The translations under genes and the position numbers were made by a program. 64,000 nt of DNA from Balneola vulgaris DSM 17893 (lineage in GTDB: Bacteria; Bacteroidota; Rhodothermia; Balneolales; Balneolaceae): positions 62,001 to 126,000 of the forward strand of contig NZ_AQXH01000004.1 of NCBI RefSeq assembly GCF_000375465.1, in the 5' to 3' direction. Shown one piece after another: positions 9,913 to 19,498 of this stretch. Positions within the stretch are counted from its first letter, which is position 1; every line of letters starts with the position of its first letter. The notes below the pieces were generated by a model, which was given only the letters and a program-made list of their open reading frames with translations, did no database searches and was not told the DNA's origin.

Positions 9913-12090
9913 TTAAAAACTAAGCTTAACGCCACCGTTTATAACGAAGCCATCAAGAGGAGCATAAATATCTTTGAACTCAGGGTTTTGAATACTTCCC
10001 GTGTAAATGGCATCAAATCGTGTTTGCCGTGTATCCATGAAGTTCTCAAAGTTTAAGAATAGGGATAGTGTGGACGTCATTTTCTTTTCCATCATTAAGC
10101 CCGTAATCCAATAGGATTCGCCCTCTGAACCATCGCCCAAGAGCTGTGGACTATAATAATATGCTTCCAAGCCTATCCAAAACTCACCATGCTTTTCATA
10201 CATCAGCACATTATTTAATCGGTGTTTAGCAACTAATGGATACCGTTGGCTATTTCCATTGGTATGTTGTTGAACATCAGCATGGGTATACCCAACAAAC
10301 AGCTTCAAGTCTTTATAGCTCCATTTTAAGTTTACTTCTACCCCTTTTGTATCCAAAGAACCATTAGGCTGAGTGAATTCATATTCGGAATTCGATTTGG
10401 TTAAAAGAAGGGGGTCGTTGATGCGTGTATAGAAGAAAAGAATGTTCGAATTTAGCACTAGATCATTGGTAATCGGAATTCGGTAATTGATGTCAATATT
10501 CGTACCTAATGATCGCTCCGCTTCTAAAGCATCAGAGTCGAGCGGTTTAACATCCTGAAACTGACGGCGCTCGCTTTCTTCTGAAAATAATGTAGGCACT
10601 TTATAGCCATACCCACCACCAATACGCATGGTTAATTGTTGTGAAGGTTCAACCATCAATGAAAGTCGTGGAAGCAAAAACGAACCATAGGTGCTATGAA
10701 TGTCATATCTAAGGCCCGTTTCTAAGGTCCACATGGAGTGCAATGGTGTTGTATTTTGAACAAATAAACCAAAGGTATGCTCATTGAAGTCGAGTGTGTA
10801 AGATGCAGAACCTTGCTGTTGGTCGAAGTTTTCCGTCCATAGGTTTAACCCACCAATCCACTCTGAACTTCCATATCTGGTTCGAACATTGACCTCACTA
10901 AAGGAAGATTGTTGAAGGCCTTCGAATACATAATCTGGAATCTGAATGCTTCGATCGAAATAACTAAAACTGTTCTTTATTGATAAATGGGTACGCTCAC
11001 TGATTACATGCTGAAGATCAAAAGTTGACGTGATGCGCTGAGTTTCATTCCGTTCAAAATACAGATTCGAGCTCCTATCCCCTTCAATATAATCGATGGA
11101 ACCGCCTAGTCGGTCTTCAGTGGTAATATGCATTCCAACATTAATATCAGTGTGGTCAAAATAGAAAAAGACCTTAGGATTGAGGGTAAATCGATCAAAT
11201 TTTGGAATAGCCGTTAAGCCAATATCAGCCGGGTCATATTCTGTGCTTTTATTGTACGAACCAAACACAGTAACCCCAAAGCGGTCGTTTCGGGTAGCAT
11301 AAAAAGTGCTAGCATCGAGCCCAAGAGCGGATGTTCCATTCAGCATAAAACTAAGTTCAGGCTCATCAGAAGGTGTTTTCGAAATTAAATTTACGATGCC
11401 CGCAATGGCTCCACCACCATATAAGGTTGAGGATGCTCCTTTAATTAATTCAACTTGCTGTAAATCAAGCGGGGCAATCTGCATTAAACTTAGTCCACCC
11501 GAATATCCTGAGTATAAAGGTAATCCATCACGTATTAATTGAGTGTATTTACCATCTAAGCCTTGAATACGAATACTTGAATTATAACTAGTGGCTGATG
11601 TCTGTTGAGTTCTTACACCCGTGCTTTCATTTAACAACATTCTGATATCACCCGGTTTCATATTTCCTTTTTCGGCCAGCTCCTCACCAGCAATAAACTC
11701 CACCCTAGTTGGACTATCTTCAATAGTTCTACTACTACGCGTAGATTGTACCAATACCACTTCTAACTCTTCGTGGGCATGCTCTAATTCAAAAGTGATA
11801 GGCATTTGTCCACCAGTAATTGGAAATGAGAATGAACGCACTATAGATTCATAACCAACATAGCTAATGCTTACTTGGTGGGTGCCAGAAGGAATGTTGT
11901 TTATTTTGACCAACCCATTTGCATCGGTAATATCCCCTTTTGATAAGCTTTGAAAATACACCGTAACTCCTACTAAGGGGTCTTGGTTATCATGGTCAAT
12001 TACTTTAGCACTAAAAGTATGCTGAGCTTGTACGCTGAAAGAAATGGCAAGAGCAAATATGAAGGAGTACGGAAGGAGTCTATATCTCAT
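9913..12090 (-). CDS. TonB-dependent outer-membrane receptor with N-terminal carboxypeptidase-like domain
   Basis: 725 residues. Signal peptide ending near residue 22, then a carboxypeptidase-regulatory-like beta-sandwich (about 25-110, with DPLVGVTVYF and GYESI). Next comes a plug domain (about 125-245, with IRIQGLDGKYTQ, LIRDGLPLY, VELIKGASSTLYG and AIAGIVNLI), then a 22-strand barrel ending in the usual terminal Phe (GGVKLSF). The plug resembles siderophore, vitamin B12 or colicin-type receptors more than SusC. It imports its ligand with TonB-ExbBD energy; none of those genes is nearby. No SusD partner, so probably a metal-chelate rather than glycan receptor. Confidence 0.93.
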   Translation of the reverse strand: MRYRLLPYSFIFALAISFSVQAQHTFSAKVIDHDNQDPLVGVTVYFQSLSKGDITDANGLVKINNIPSGTHQVSISYVGYESIVRSFSFPITGGQMPITFELEHAHEELEVVLVQSTRSSRTIEDSPTRVEFIAGEELAEKGNMKPGDIRMLLNESTGVRTQQTSATSYNSSIRIQGLDGKYTQLIRDGLPLYSGYSGGLSLMQIAPLDLQQVELIKGASSTLYGGGAIAGIVNLISKTPSDEPELSFMLNGTSALGLDASTFYATRNDRFGVTVFGSYNKSTEYDPADIGLTAIPKFDRFTLNPKVFFYFDHTDINVGMHITTEDRLGGSIDYIEGDRSSNLYFERNETQRITSTFDLQHVISERTHLSIKNSFSYFDRSIQIPDYVFEGLQQSSFSEVNVRTRYGSSEWIGGLNLWTENFDQQQGSASYTLDFNEHTFGLFVQNTTPLHSMWTLETGLRYDIHSTYGSFLLPRLSLMVEPSQQLTMRIGGGYGYKVPTLFSEESERRQFQDVKPLDSDALEAERSLGTNIDINYRIPITNDLVLNSNILFFYTRINDPLLLTKSNSEYEFTQPNGSLDTKGVEVNLKWSYKDLKLFVGYTHADVQQHTNGNSQRYPLVAKHRLNNVLMYEKHGEFWIGLEAYYYSPQLLGDGSEGESYWITGLMMEKKMTSTLSLFLNFENFMDTRQTRFDAIYTGSIQNPEFKDIYAPLDGFVINGGVKLSF

Positions 12091-12195
12091 GGTCTATGCT
12101 TAGTATGGATTTTAGAAGACCTAAGATTACACACAATTCAGAATAAAAGGTGCAAATGATTATTAAATAAGCAGTCGTAGTGCACTATTACTTTT

Positions 12196-12393
12196 CTAAT
12201 TACCACGAGACAATCGACTAGTTTTGCGCTTTATTATGAACGCCCATGCAGTACCTACAACTATAAGCAGTGTAGGAATGGCTCCGGGTTCATCTTCTAC
12301 CACAATCATAAATACCATTAGTAGGATTCCGAATGCAAGCATGAGCAAAGGAATAAGAAGTATGGTTGGTGACTTAGGTTTAGTTGTATCCAT
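12196..12393 (-). CDS. small two-helix membrane protein
   Basis: 65 residues with two hydrophobic helices (about 10-32 and 38-54) separated by an acidic EDEPG turn and closed by a basic tail (KRKTSRLSRGN), predicted inner membrane. Its ATG overlaps the stop of the winged-helix gene upstream (TAATG), so it is translated in the same operon. No family recognised; it may belong to the function of the larger membrane protein at the head of the operon. Confidence 0.65.
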   Translation of the reverse strand: MDTTKPKSPTILLIPLLMLAFGILLMVFMIVVEDEPGAIPTLLIVVGTAWAFIIKRKTSRLSRGN

Positions 12394-12692
12394 TATTTTT
12401 GGGCTTTGATAATGCCTTCTAGCACTTGAAGGTGAGCTTCAAAAGCTTGGCGGCCTTTTGGAGTAACGAAATATTTAGTATTGGGTTTTCTATCTACGAA
12501 CGACTTCTCTATACCTATAAACTCAAGTTGTTCTAACTTCTTGAGATGCGTAGCTAAATTGCCGTCTGTGACATCCAAAAACTCTTTAAGCGAATTAAAA
12601 TCTAGATAATCATTCACGGCTAATGCCGACATGATTCCCAGGCGTACTCTATTTTCGAAGGCTTTATGTAAGTTATCGAAGGATACTTGCAC
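12393..12692 (-). CDS. winged-helix transcriptional regulator
   Basis: 99 residues that are almost entirely one winged helix: LHKAFENRVRLGIMSALA, then SLKEFLDVTDGNLATHLKKLE (recognition helix), then the wing KPNTKYFVTPKGRQAFEAHL. This matches the short MarR/ArsR-like winged-helix family common in Bacteroidota, which usually controls its own operon with neighbouring membrane proteins. No metal-binding Cys pair is visible. It sits 6 bp downstream of the membrane protein gene and overlaps the small membrane protein gene by two bases. Confidence 0.85.
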   Translation of the reverse strand: MQVSFDNLHKAFENRVRLGIMSALAVNDYLDFNSLKEFLDVTDGNLATHLKKLEQLEFIGIEKSFVDRKPNTKYFVTPKGRQAFEAHLQVLEGIIKAQK

Positions 12693-12698
12693 AATCGA

Positions 12699-13310
12699 TC
12701 ACCGCTCGTATTTAAAGTGCATGGTAGCACCATAAACGATATGCATAAGGCCAAATCCAATTGCCCACAACAGTACGCCCCACTGCACGAACCAACAAGC
12801 TAACAACCCAAGCACAATCTGAATGATGCCAAGGTACTTTATATCATGATAGGTATAGGAGCCGGCCGTGTATAATGCGATGCCATAAAACAGCAGCGTA
12901 ATAGGTGCGATAAGTCCAACTAAATCATTTTGAAGAAGAGAAATGGAAAGTACAGCTCCGGCAATTAGTGGAATACTTACATTGGTGACCACTCGACGTG
13001 TTGTGGCATTCCATATTTTCTCATCCTTCTTTTGAGCCTTCCTCCAGGATAATAAAATGGCTGAAAGAACGGCAAGCACCAAGGTAGCTAGGGCCGTTAG
13101 CACTAAGCCCTGCTCATGTTCTGCATTAAGAGTATAAGCCATAGAAGTTGGATTAAACTCGAAAACATTAGCGCTTACCCAAGCGGCACCTAGAGCATAG
13201 CACCCAGCCAGAACACCAGATAAGCCGGATAAGGATAAAAATTTGGAAGAGCGCTCCATCATGGCGCGAATTTCAGCAAGATCTTGTAAGTGTTCGGATT
13301 GTGGGCTCAT
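12699..13310 (-). CDS. multi-pass membrane protein, first gene of a three-gene operon
   Basis: 203 residues with a cytoplasmic N-terminal stretch (HLQDLAEIRAMMERSSKFL) and about six hydrophobic helices. No catalytic motif. The N-terminal pattern is common in Bacteroidota membrane proteins paired with small winged-helix regulators, but the function is not known. The downstream regulator is 6 bp away. A structured RNA-like element with its own terminator lies about 125 bp upstream on the same strand (13437-13512). Confidence 0.7.
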   Translation of the reverse strand: MSPQSEHLQDLAEIRAMMERSSKFLSLSGLSGVLAGCYALGAAWVSANVFEFNPTSMAYTLNAEHEQGLVLTALATLVLAVLSAILLSWRKAQKKDEKIWNATTRRVVTNVSIPLIAGAVLSISLLQNDLVGLIAPITLLFYGIALYTAGSYTYHDIKYLGIIQIVLGLLACWFVQWGVLLWAIGFGLMHIVYGATMHFKYER

Positions 13311-13436
13311 AGAAAAGTACTTTTAATTACAAAGTAACTCGTTCCACCTACATCTGCAAAAAAAAGGAATTTGGATCAAAACAGCTTTGGAGAGGCGATA
13401 AAAGTTGTTTTTTAATACTCAAAAATTCATAGACAT

Positions 13437-13512
13437 AAAAAAAGCCCACCGCTTGGTGCGCTTTACTTTCAAGTAACTCCTACCAATATACGGCAGAGAA
13501 GGTGGGTTGACC
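13437..13512 (-). ncRNA. candidate structured RNA or attenuator, copy 1
   Basis: Read on the minus strand, this starts GGTC, contains CTTCTCTGCCGTATATTGGT, a TTACTT-GA-AAGTAA hairpin, and ends in a terminator hairpin AAGC-G-CACC-AAGC-GGTG-G-GCTT followed by seven T's. The segment GCCGTATATTGGT can also pair with ACCAAGCGGT inside the terminator, giving a mutually exclusive fold. A second copy with the same plan lies at 35791-35867 on the other strand. Stems differ by compensating changes, which points to conserved RNA structure. No known RNA class recognised. It could be a free small RNA or a leader for the 13310 gene. Confidence 0.5.
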
Positions 13513-13680
13513 AAATCTTTTTAATTATAGATGTCTAATGTATAAGTAATGTTTATTATTATCATTCTATTATTAACTTATGTTATAAAACACACCCCTA
13601 CTGTTACCCCAAAGTACTGAAGTATTGATGTATTGAAAGAAAAATAATAGGCATCCGGAATACAGACATAGCCCTACACA

Positions 13681-14060
13681 GATACTGTCCAGCAAGACGA
13701 CATGGTTGTTATCTTTATCTTTGTCATATCGACCGAAGGGAGATATCTAAAGATGGAAGTAGGTGCCCTAGATTTAATTAAATGAGATGAGTGAGTTGAT
13801 ACGACTCAATGGTTTGAAGTAAGATCTCTAAATTTAACCTAGTTCCCACCGTCCACGTTGGGAACGCATTCTTTAAGCACCAGACTCGCTGATAGCGATG
13901 CAATTTCCATAATCCAACAAAGACATCATCTTAAACGGCGCGAAAGATTATAAGGGATAAGGGTTTGGGATTTTATTCACTCGAAGTGAAAACAAGAGTG
14001 TTACCTTTATCTTTGTCATATCGACCGAAGGGAGATATCTAAAGATTGAAGTAGGTGCCA
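13681..14060. repeat. intergenic repeat block A (modules X-Y-X')
   Basis: This block fills most of the 858-bp gene-free interval 13311-14169. A perfect 41-bp unit containing GTCATATCGACCGAAGGGAG occurs at 13714-13754 and again at 14006-14046. Between them is module Y, with the hairpin at 13842-13865 (GTTCCCACC/GTTGGGAAC, one mismatch) and TTCACT-CGA-AGTGAA at 13976-13990. The same modules recur in block B (17866-18215). These resemble short dispersed hairpin repeats known from Bacteroidota intergenic regions. I see no open reading frame in the block. Confidence 0.8.
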
Positions 14061-14169
14061 AGTTATAATCAATTTTGATGAATGATAGATTTAATGAGCC
14101 CTATATTATGAAGTATCTTATGACAGGTTTTAAATTTTCCCATTTATCCGTTAGTACCTACTATTAAGA

Positions 14170-15315
14170 ATGATAATAGAAATTGTTTTTTTACTTGGCG
14201 CGATTCATGGTTTGTTTTTGGCACTCATTTTAGCCCTAAAAAAGACCAATCAGCTTCCTAACAAGTTACTTGCATTACTTATGCTTGTTTTTTCCATCGA
14301 TCTAGGAATGGCGGCATTTTACAACAGTCAGTTATTGTCTGTTCATCCCATGTTAATTGGTATAGATTTTCCAATTACTCTTCTTTATGGCCCGCTATTG
14401 TTCTTATATGTTAAACTGATGAGAGATGGCAGTGACACACTCACAGTTTTGGATTACTTACATTTTATACCCTTTGTAGTACTGCTAATTTACATGATTC
14501 CATTTTTTATAGAACCGGGGAATGAAAAATTAGCCTTCACAAAATCCTCTATGGTTCAAGCTAATTCATTCGGGTTTAATGTTCTGAATAATTTAAAAAT
14601 TGTACATGGGTTAGCTTATGCGTTATGCCTTTATTTCATGCTTAATTCCTATCGTAAGAAGTTGAAAAACTCCTATTCCTCTATTGAGAAAATAAACCTA
14701 AACTGGCTACAGAATATTGTAATGGGAGCCATCGTGTTAGCATTAGTGGCTGGAAGTATACATTTTTTCTCTGCTTCAAATACTTTGCTAATGGGATCGG
14801 GGGAAGGACTTTTCGGAAACATCAATTTATTATTCGTAACGGCATTCATTTACAGTATTGGATACATGGGTTTATATCAATCGGAAGTGTTTAGTAATTC
14901 CGAAATAGTACCTCAAGTGAACAAGCGTACCCTTCTTCAAGATCAATATCAAAAATCAGGATTGAATAAAAATGAAGCCGAGCAATATGTGATTCGTATT
15001 AAAGCTGTAATGGAAGAGCAAAAAATCTATCAACAAAATGATTTAAAACTAAGTGATTTGGCAAAGGAATTATCCCTTACTCCCCATAACCTTACTCAAA
15101 TTTTAAATCAGTACTTAGATAAAAGTTTTTATGATTTTATAAATCACTATCGAGTTGAGGAAGTGAAGAAGAAATTATTGGATTCAGAAATGAATAATAA
15201 AACCTTTTATGCCTTAGCTCTTGAAGCTGGTTTCAACTCGAAATCTTCTTTTAATTCTGTTTTCAAAAAGCACACTGGGATGACCCCTTCTGAATTTAAA
15301 AAACGAAATCTTTAA
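14170..15315 (+). CDS. membrane-anchored AraC-family transcriptional regulator
   Basis: 381 residues. The first about 240 residues hold seven hydrophobic helices, starting with MIIEIVFLLGAIHGLFLAL. The C-terminal about 100 residues are an AraC/XylS double helix-turn-helix (LKLSDLAKELSLTPHNLTQ, then FYALALEAGFNSKSSFNSVF and HTGMTPSEFKK). This membrane-sensor-plus-AraC layout is frequent in Bacteroidota and usually controls a neighbouring gene. The next gene, 115 bp downstream on the same strand, is a TonB-dependent receptor and the natural candidate target. The pair is flanked on both sides by related repeat blocks. Confidence 0.9.
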   Translation: MIIEIVFLLGAIHGLFLALILALKKTNQLPNKLLALLMLVFSIDLGMAAFYNSQLLSVHPMLIGIDFPITLLYGPLLFLYVKLMRDGSDTLTVLDYLHFIPFVVLLIYMIPFFIEPGNEKLAFTKSSMVQANSFGFNVLNNLKIVHGLAYALCLYFMLNSYRKKLKNSYSSIEKINLNWLQNIVMGAIVLALVAGSIHFFSASNTLLMGSGEGLFGNINLLFVTAFIYSIGYMGLYQSEVFSNSEIVPQVNKRTLLQDQYQKSGLNKNEAEQYVIRIKAVMEEQKIYQQNDLKLSDLAKELSLTPHNLTQILNQYLDKSFYDFINHYRVEEVKKKLLDSEMNNKTFYALALEAGFNSKSSFNSVFKKHTGMTPSEFKKRNL

Positions 15316-15430
15316 GCCACTTAAAAAGTGCTATAAAGAATGTCCAATCCCACCGGAAAAGACGATTTAGAGCCTTAACACTCCTTTTATTCCCACAGAA
15401 TATTAACAACCACACAAATTATTCTGTAGG

Positions 15431-17773
15431 ATGAAATTCTTATTTGTTAAACCAACCCTATTCCTTTTTTTAATATTACTCACGCTTCCAGCTACCACCA
15501 AAGCACAATCGGGCACTATTCGCGGAAATGTAACAGATGCTTTAACCGATGAGGGGCTTATAGGTGCCAACATAATTCTACTGCATACCCAACCACTTAT
15601 TGGAACGGCAACCAATCAAGATGGGGACTTTGAAATGGAAGATGTTCCCTTAGGTAGATATGATATCAAAGTCACTTTTTTAGGTTATGATTCTATAGTA
15701 CTTCATGAAGTACTTGTACAATCTGCTAAAGAAACCATTCTTGATATAAAAATGACCGAACAAGTATTTGAAGGTCAAGAGGTCATTGTAACACCTGAGA
15801 TAAATAAGTCGAACCCCATAAACGAGATGGCCTATGCTAGCTCGAGATCTTTCACTGTTGAAGAAACCCGACGTTATGCTGGAGGAGTTGATGATCCTAG
15901 CCGTATGGTTTCCGCCTTCGCAGGGGTCTCATCTGGTGGCGGCACACAGCAAAATGCGCTGATAGTAAGGGGCAATGCACCCAAAAATGTTCAATGGCGA
16001 TTATTTGGTGTTGAAATACCCAATCCGAATCACTTTGCGGGTCTCTCCATAGCTGGAGGAGGAGGTCTCACATTATTTAGCAATCAGCTTTTAGCCGACT
16101 CAGATTTTTTAACAAGCGCCTTTCCAGCACAATATGGGAATGCTTTAGCTGGGGTGTTTGATATCAATTTCAGATCTGGGAATATGAATCGCCGTGAACA
16201 CACCGCACAGATTGGGATCAATGGCTTAGAATTTGCTTCAGAAGGACCCTTTAATTCATCAAGTAACTCAACCTATTTATTTAACTATCGCTACTCTACA
16301 CTAGCATTATTAATGCCATTACTTCCAACTGAAGGAAGTCTTCAATATCAAGACATATCCTACAAAATTGATTTCAGATCAAAAAAATATGGAAGAATTA
16401 AGCTGTGGGGTATAGGAGGATGGGATGGGCAATCACAAAATGCCACCTTTGATAAAAGCCAATGGGAATATGAGTTTTGGCATAGAATCAAATACAAAAT
16501 GAATATGGGTGTAGGTGCTACAGGACTAACACACAATATTCTTATTGGTGAGAATAGTTCATTGGAAACCTCATTGGCTGCAACGATTAATTATACAAGC
16601 TGGCAGCAACAACGCCTCAATCAAGATGTAGTATTAGAGCCTAACTTAACTATAAATAATACAAGTGGAAGAATTTCTTTTCGTTCAGTACTCGATAAGC
16701 CATATTCAAAGTATCATTTAAATAGAACCGGAGTAAGTTTTCAATATCTATTATATGATTTGAAGCTTCAGAGCGCCCCAAATGATTCCCCTCCCTTAGC
16801 TACAATTATTGATGAACAAGGACATAGTGAGTTATTGCAATTCTTCACCCAATCCCGATTCTATATATCACCTAAGGTTACCGTACATACTGGAGTACAT
16901 TCACAGTGGTTTGCACTTACTGAAGAAATGACCTTAGAGCCCAGAATGGGTGTTGAGTGGATTATGAATAATAATTCTAAGCTTAGTTTTGGGTATGGAC
17001 TACATAGCCAAATAGAGGACTTACGTATTTACTTTATTAAAACTGATGATGAATACACAAATAAGCACCTAAAAATGACTAAAGCGCATCATTTTGTTCT
17101 TGGGTATGATTTGAAAGTAAAAGAAAATACCCGACTTAAAGTTGAGGTCTATAATCAAGAACAATACGATGTTCCGGTTATTGCAGATAGTTCATTTTCA
17201 ATGATAAACTTTACTCAAGATTGGACCTTTAATGAGGCCTTAATAAACAAAGGTAAAGGACGGAATTATGGTTTGGAAACAACCTATGAACGATTCTTTA
17301 ATAATGGGTACTATTATTTAGTTACTGGTACCATCTATAACTCTCAGTATAAAGGAGGAGATAGTAAATGGTATAACACTCGCTTCGATCAGGGCTATGC
17401 ATTTAATGTATTAGGCGGAAAGGAATATAGTTGGGATGATGGTAAACGTGTACTAGGGTTAAATGGAAAAATAGCATATGTAGGGGGTGAACGCTTTAGC
17501 CCTATTAACTTTGACGCCTCGTCAAACTTCGAAGAAGTCCGTTATTTTAACCAACGTGCTTTCGAAAAGAAATTTCCGAATCGCCTCATTTTTGATGCTA
17601 CCCTTACTTATCAAATCAACAAAGCTAAACACACCTCAGAGTGGGCGCTTCAAATAAAAAATCTCTTAATGGAAAAAGACTTGTCCCATGACTATAACTT
17701 TAAAACCAACCATGTTGATGTAGTTAAAGAAGGCTTCATTTTACCTTTTATCAACTATAGTTTTAAATTTTGA
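15431..17773 (+). CDS. TonB-dependent receptor with carboxypeptidase-like N-terminal domain
   Basis: 780 residues. Signal peptide to about residue 25 (LPATTKAQS), carboxypeptidase-regulatory-like domain (about 28-110, GTIRGNVTDALTDEGLIGAN and LGYDSI), plug (about 130-240, with QNALIVRGNAPKNVQW and FPAQYGNALAGVFDINFRSG), then a barrel ending NYSFKF. The plug is of the type seen in receptors lacking a classical TonB box match. Substrate unknown. It follows the AraC-type regulator and has no SusD partner. A half-site AGTTGT at 17800 just after the gene is not judged significant. Confidence 0.92.
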   Translation: MKFLFVKPTLFLFLILLTLPATTKAQSGTIRGNVTDALTDEGLIGANIILLHTQPLIGTATNQDGDFEMEDVPLGRYDIKVTFLGYDSIVLHEVLVQSAKETILDIKMTEQVFEGQEVIVTPEINKSNPINEMAYASSRSFTVEETRRYAGGVDDPSRMVSAFAGVSSGGGTQQNALIVRGNAPKNVQWRLFGVEIPNPNHFAGLSIAGGGGLTLFSNQLLADSDFLTSAFPAQYGNALAGVFDINFRSGNMNRREHTAQIGINGLEFASEGPFNSSSNSTYLFNYRYSTLALLMPLLPTEGSLQYQDISYKIDFRSKKYGRIKLWGIGGWDGQSQNATFDKSQWEYEFWHRIKYKMNMGVGATGLTHNILIGENSSLETSLAATINYTSWQQQRLNQDVVLEPNLTINNTSGRISFRSVLDKPYSKYHLNRTGVSFQYLLYDLKLQSAPNDSPPLATIIDEQGHSELLQFFTQSRFYISPKVTVHTGVHSQWFALTEEMTLEPRMGVEWIMNNNSKLSFGYGLHSQIEDLRIYFIKTDDEYTNKHLKMTKAHHFVLGYDLKVKENTRLKVEVYNQEQYDVPVIADSSFSMINFTQDWTFNEALINKGKGRNYGLETTYERFFNNGYYYLVTGTIYNSQYKGGDSKWYNTRFDQGYAFNVLGGKEYSWDDGKRVLGLNGKIAYVGGERFSPINFDASSNFEEVRYFNQRAFEKKFPNRLIFDATLTYQINKAKHTSEWALQIKNLLMEKDLSHDYNFKTNHVDVVKEGFILPFINYSFKF

Positions 17774-17865
17774 TAATTACCTAACGAGGTCCAGACAATA
17801 GTTGTTAAGGAAGAAGTGTTTTTACTAGAACAACCAAAAATATGGGCAGCTGAATCATGCTTCAT

Positions 17866-18215
17866 TTCGTTCCGCTGTCCAGCATGACAACAAGGGTGTT
17901 ATCTTAACCTCGTTCCCAACATCCACGTTGGGAACGCATTCTAGAAGCTCCAGCTTCGCTGCTAGTGATGCAGTTTCTATCATCCAATAACGACGTCATC
18001 CTAAGCGGAGAGAAGGAACTTAGGGGGTTGGGATTTTATTGACTCGAAGTGACAATAAGGGTGTTACATTTATCTTTGTCATATCGACCGAAGGGAGATA
18101 TCTAAAGATGGAAGTAGGTGCCTTAGATTTAATTAAAGGAGATGAGTGAGTTAATACGACTCAATGATTCGTAGTAAGACCACTAAGTTGCTCGTATTCA
18201 CTCGAAGTAACAAAG
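17866..18215. repeat. intergenic repeat block B (modules Y-X)
   Basis: Within the 572-bp gap 17774-18346. It contains the perfect hairpin GTTCCCAAC-N6-GTTGGGAAC at 17912-17935, a TTGACTCGAAGTGACAA copy near 18040, the third perfect copy of the 41-bp unit at 18069-18109, and a further TTCACTCGAAGTAAC at 18197-18211. After the 41-bp unit, about 80 bp more stay nearly identical to block A (AGATTTAATTAAA, GAGATGAGTGAGTT, ATACGACTCAATG). The rest of the gap holds only the metK terminator. Confidence 0.8.
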
Positions 18216-18263
18216 ACCAGAAGTAATAAAACGGTAAGAAGAATTAAGGGCATGACTTATATC

Positions 18264-18300
18264 AATAAAAAAGGTCTTGAAGTAAAACTCCAAGACCTTT
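18264..18300 (-). terminator. rho-independent terminator of metK
   Basis: Ten-base-pair stem AAAGGTCTTG (18270-18279) with CAAGACCTTT (18291-18300). Read on the minus strand the hairpin is followed by a run of T's ending near 18264, 47 bp after the metK stop. Confidence 0.85.
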
Positions 18301-18346
18301 CAAAAACGGTAGCTTGTTTAAGCTAGTTAAGTAAATAACTAAAGGC

Positions 18347-19474
18347 TTACTTACTTAATGCATCTACGAAGTCAAGCTTTTCCCAAGGAAACTCCTCGCG
18401 ACCAAAATGCCCATATGCAGCCGTTGGCTTATAGATAGGTCGCTTGAGGTCAAAGCGTTCAATAATGCCTTTTGGAGTACAATCGAAGGTGTTGCTTACA
18501 AGTTTAGCCAACTCAACATCGCTCATTGATCCTGTACCATAGCTATTCACATTTATAGAAACAGGTTCTGCTACCCCAATTGCATAGGCCAATTGAACTA
18601 AACATTCTTCAGCGAGACCTGCAGCAACTAAGTTCTTAGCAATATGACGTGAAGCGTATGCTGCACTACGATCTACTTTTGAAGGATCTTTACCAGAGAA
18701 AGCACCTCCACCATGAGCTCCGAATCCACCGTAAGTATCCACAATGATTTTACGACCTGTTAATCCAGTGTCGCCATGTGGGCCCCCAATCACGAATTTA
18801 CCTGTTGGATTAACGTGGTAAATAGTATCCGCATCTATAAGTTGTGCTGGAATTACACTCTTAATTAAGTGATTCTTGATGTCTTCTTTAATCTGATCTT
18901 GAGATACGCCTTCATCATGTTGCGTTGATAGTACAATCGTATCAATACGCTTAGGCTGCCCATCATTGTCATACTCTATAGTAACCTGACTTTTGCTATC
19001 TGGACCTAAATAAGGCATTAAATCGGTTTTCTTGCGAATTCGAGCAAGTTCACGAAGCAAATCATGTGAAAATTGAAGCGGCATCGGCATATAAGCTTCG
19101 GTCTGCTTAGTAGCATATCCAAACATCATACCTTGATCACCAGCGCCATCACGGTCAACACCCATTGCAATATCTTGGCTTTGCGTATGGATGGTAGAAA
19201 GTACCCCACAGCTTTCAGAATCGAAGCGATAAGAAGATTTGGTATAGCCTATTTCTTTAATCACTTCCCGAACGATCTCTTGAACATCGATATAGGCATC
19301 TGTGGTTACTTCACCAGATACTACAGCTAATCCGGTAGTTACAAGGGTTTCAACCGCTACACGAGATTGCGGGTCTTTTGCCAACATGGCATCAAGTAAG
19401 GCGTCTGAGATTTGGTCAGCTACTTTATCTGGGTGTCCTTCAGATACTGACTCGGAGGTAAATAAATTCTTCAT
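18347..19474 (-). CDS. metK: S-adenosylmethionine synthetase
   Basis: 375 residues, normal length. Makes S-adenosylmethionine from methionine and ATP. Family signatures are intact: [20 protein letters not shown] at the N-terminus, [12 protein letters not shown] (adenine-binding loop), and [19 protein letters not shown] (phosphate-binding P-loop region). Cytoplasmic. It has its own terminator downstream and a strong hairpin in its leader. I see no SAM riboswitch of a type I know in the 152-bp upstream gap. Confidence 0.98.
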   Translation of the reverse strand: MKNLFTSESVSEGHPDKVADQISDALLDAMLAKDPQSRVAVETLVTTGLAVVSGEVTTDAYIDVQEIVREVIKEIGYTKSSYRFDSESCGVLSTIHTQSQDIAMGVDRDGAGDQGMMFGYATKQTEAYMPMPLQFSHDLLRELARIRKKTDLMPYLGPDSKSQVTIEYDNDGQPKRIDTIVLSTQHDEGVSQDQIKEDIKNHLIKSVIPAQLIDADTIYHVNPTGKFVIGGPHGDTGLTGRKIIVDTYGGFGAHGGGAFSGKDPSKVDRSAAYASRHIAKNLVAAGLAEECLVQLAYAIGVAEPVSINVNSYGTGSMSDVELAKLVSNTFDCTPKGIIERFDLKRPIYKPTAAYGHFGREEFPWEKLDFVDALSK

Positions 19475-19498
19475 AGTCTCTTTTTATAATCGGTATAA

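Noticed and set aside
17800-17805. AGTTGT as a further MarR half-site after the TonB receptor
   Set aside because: The matching ACAACT half is absent at the right spacing.
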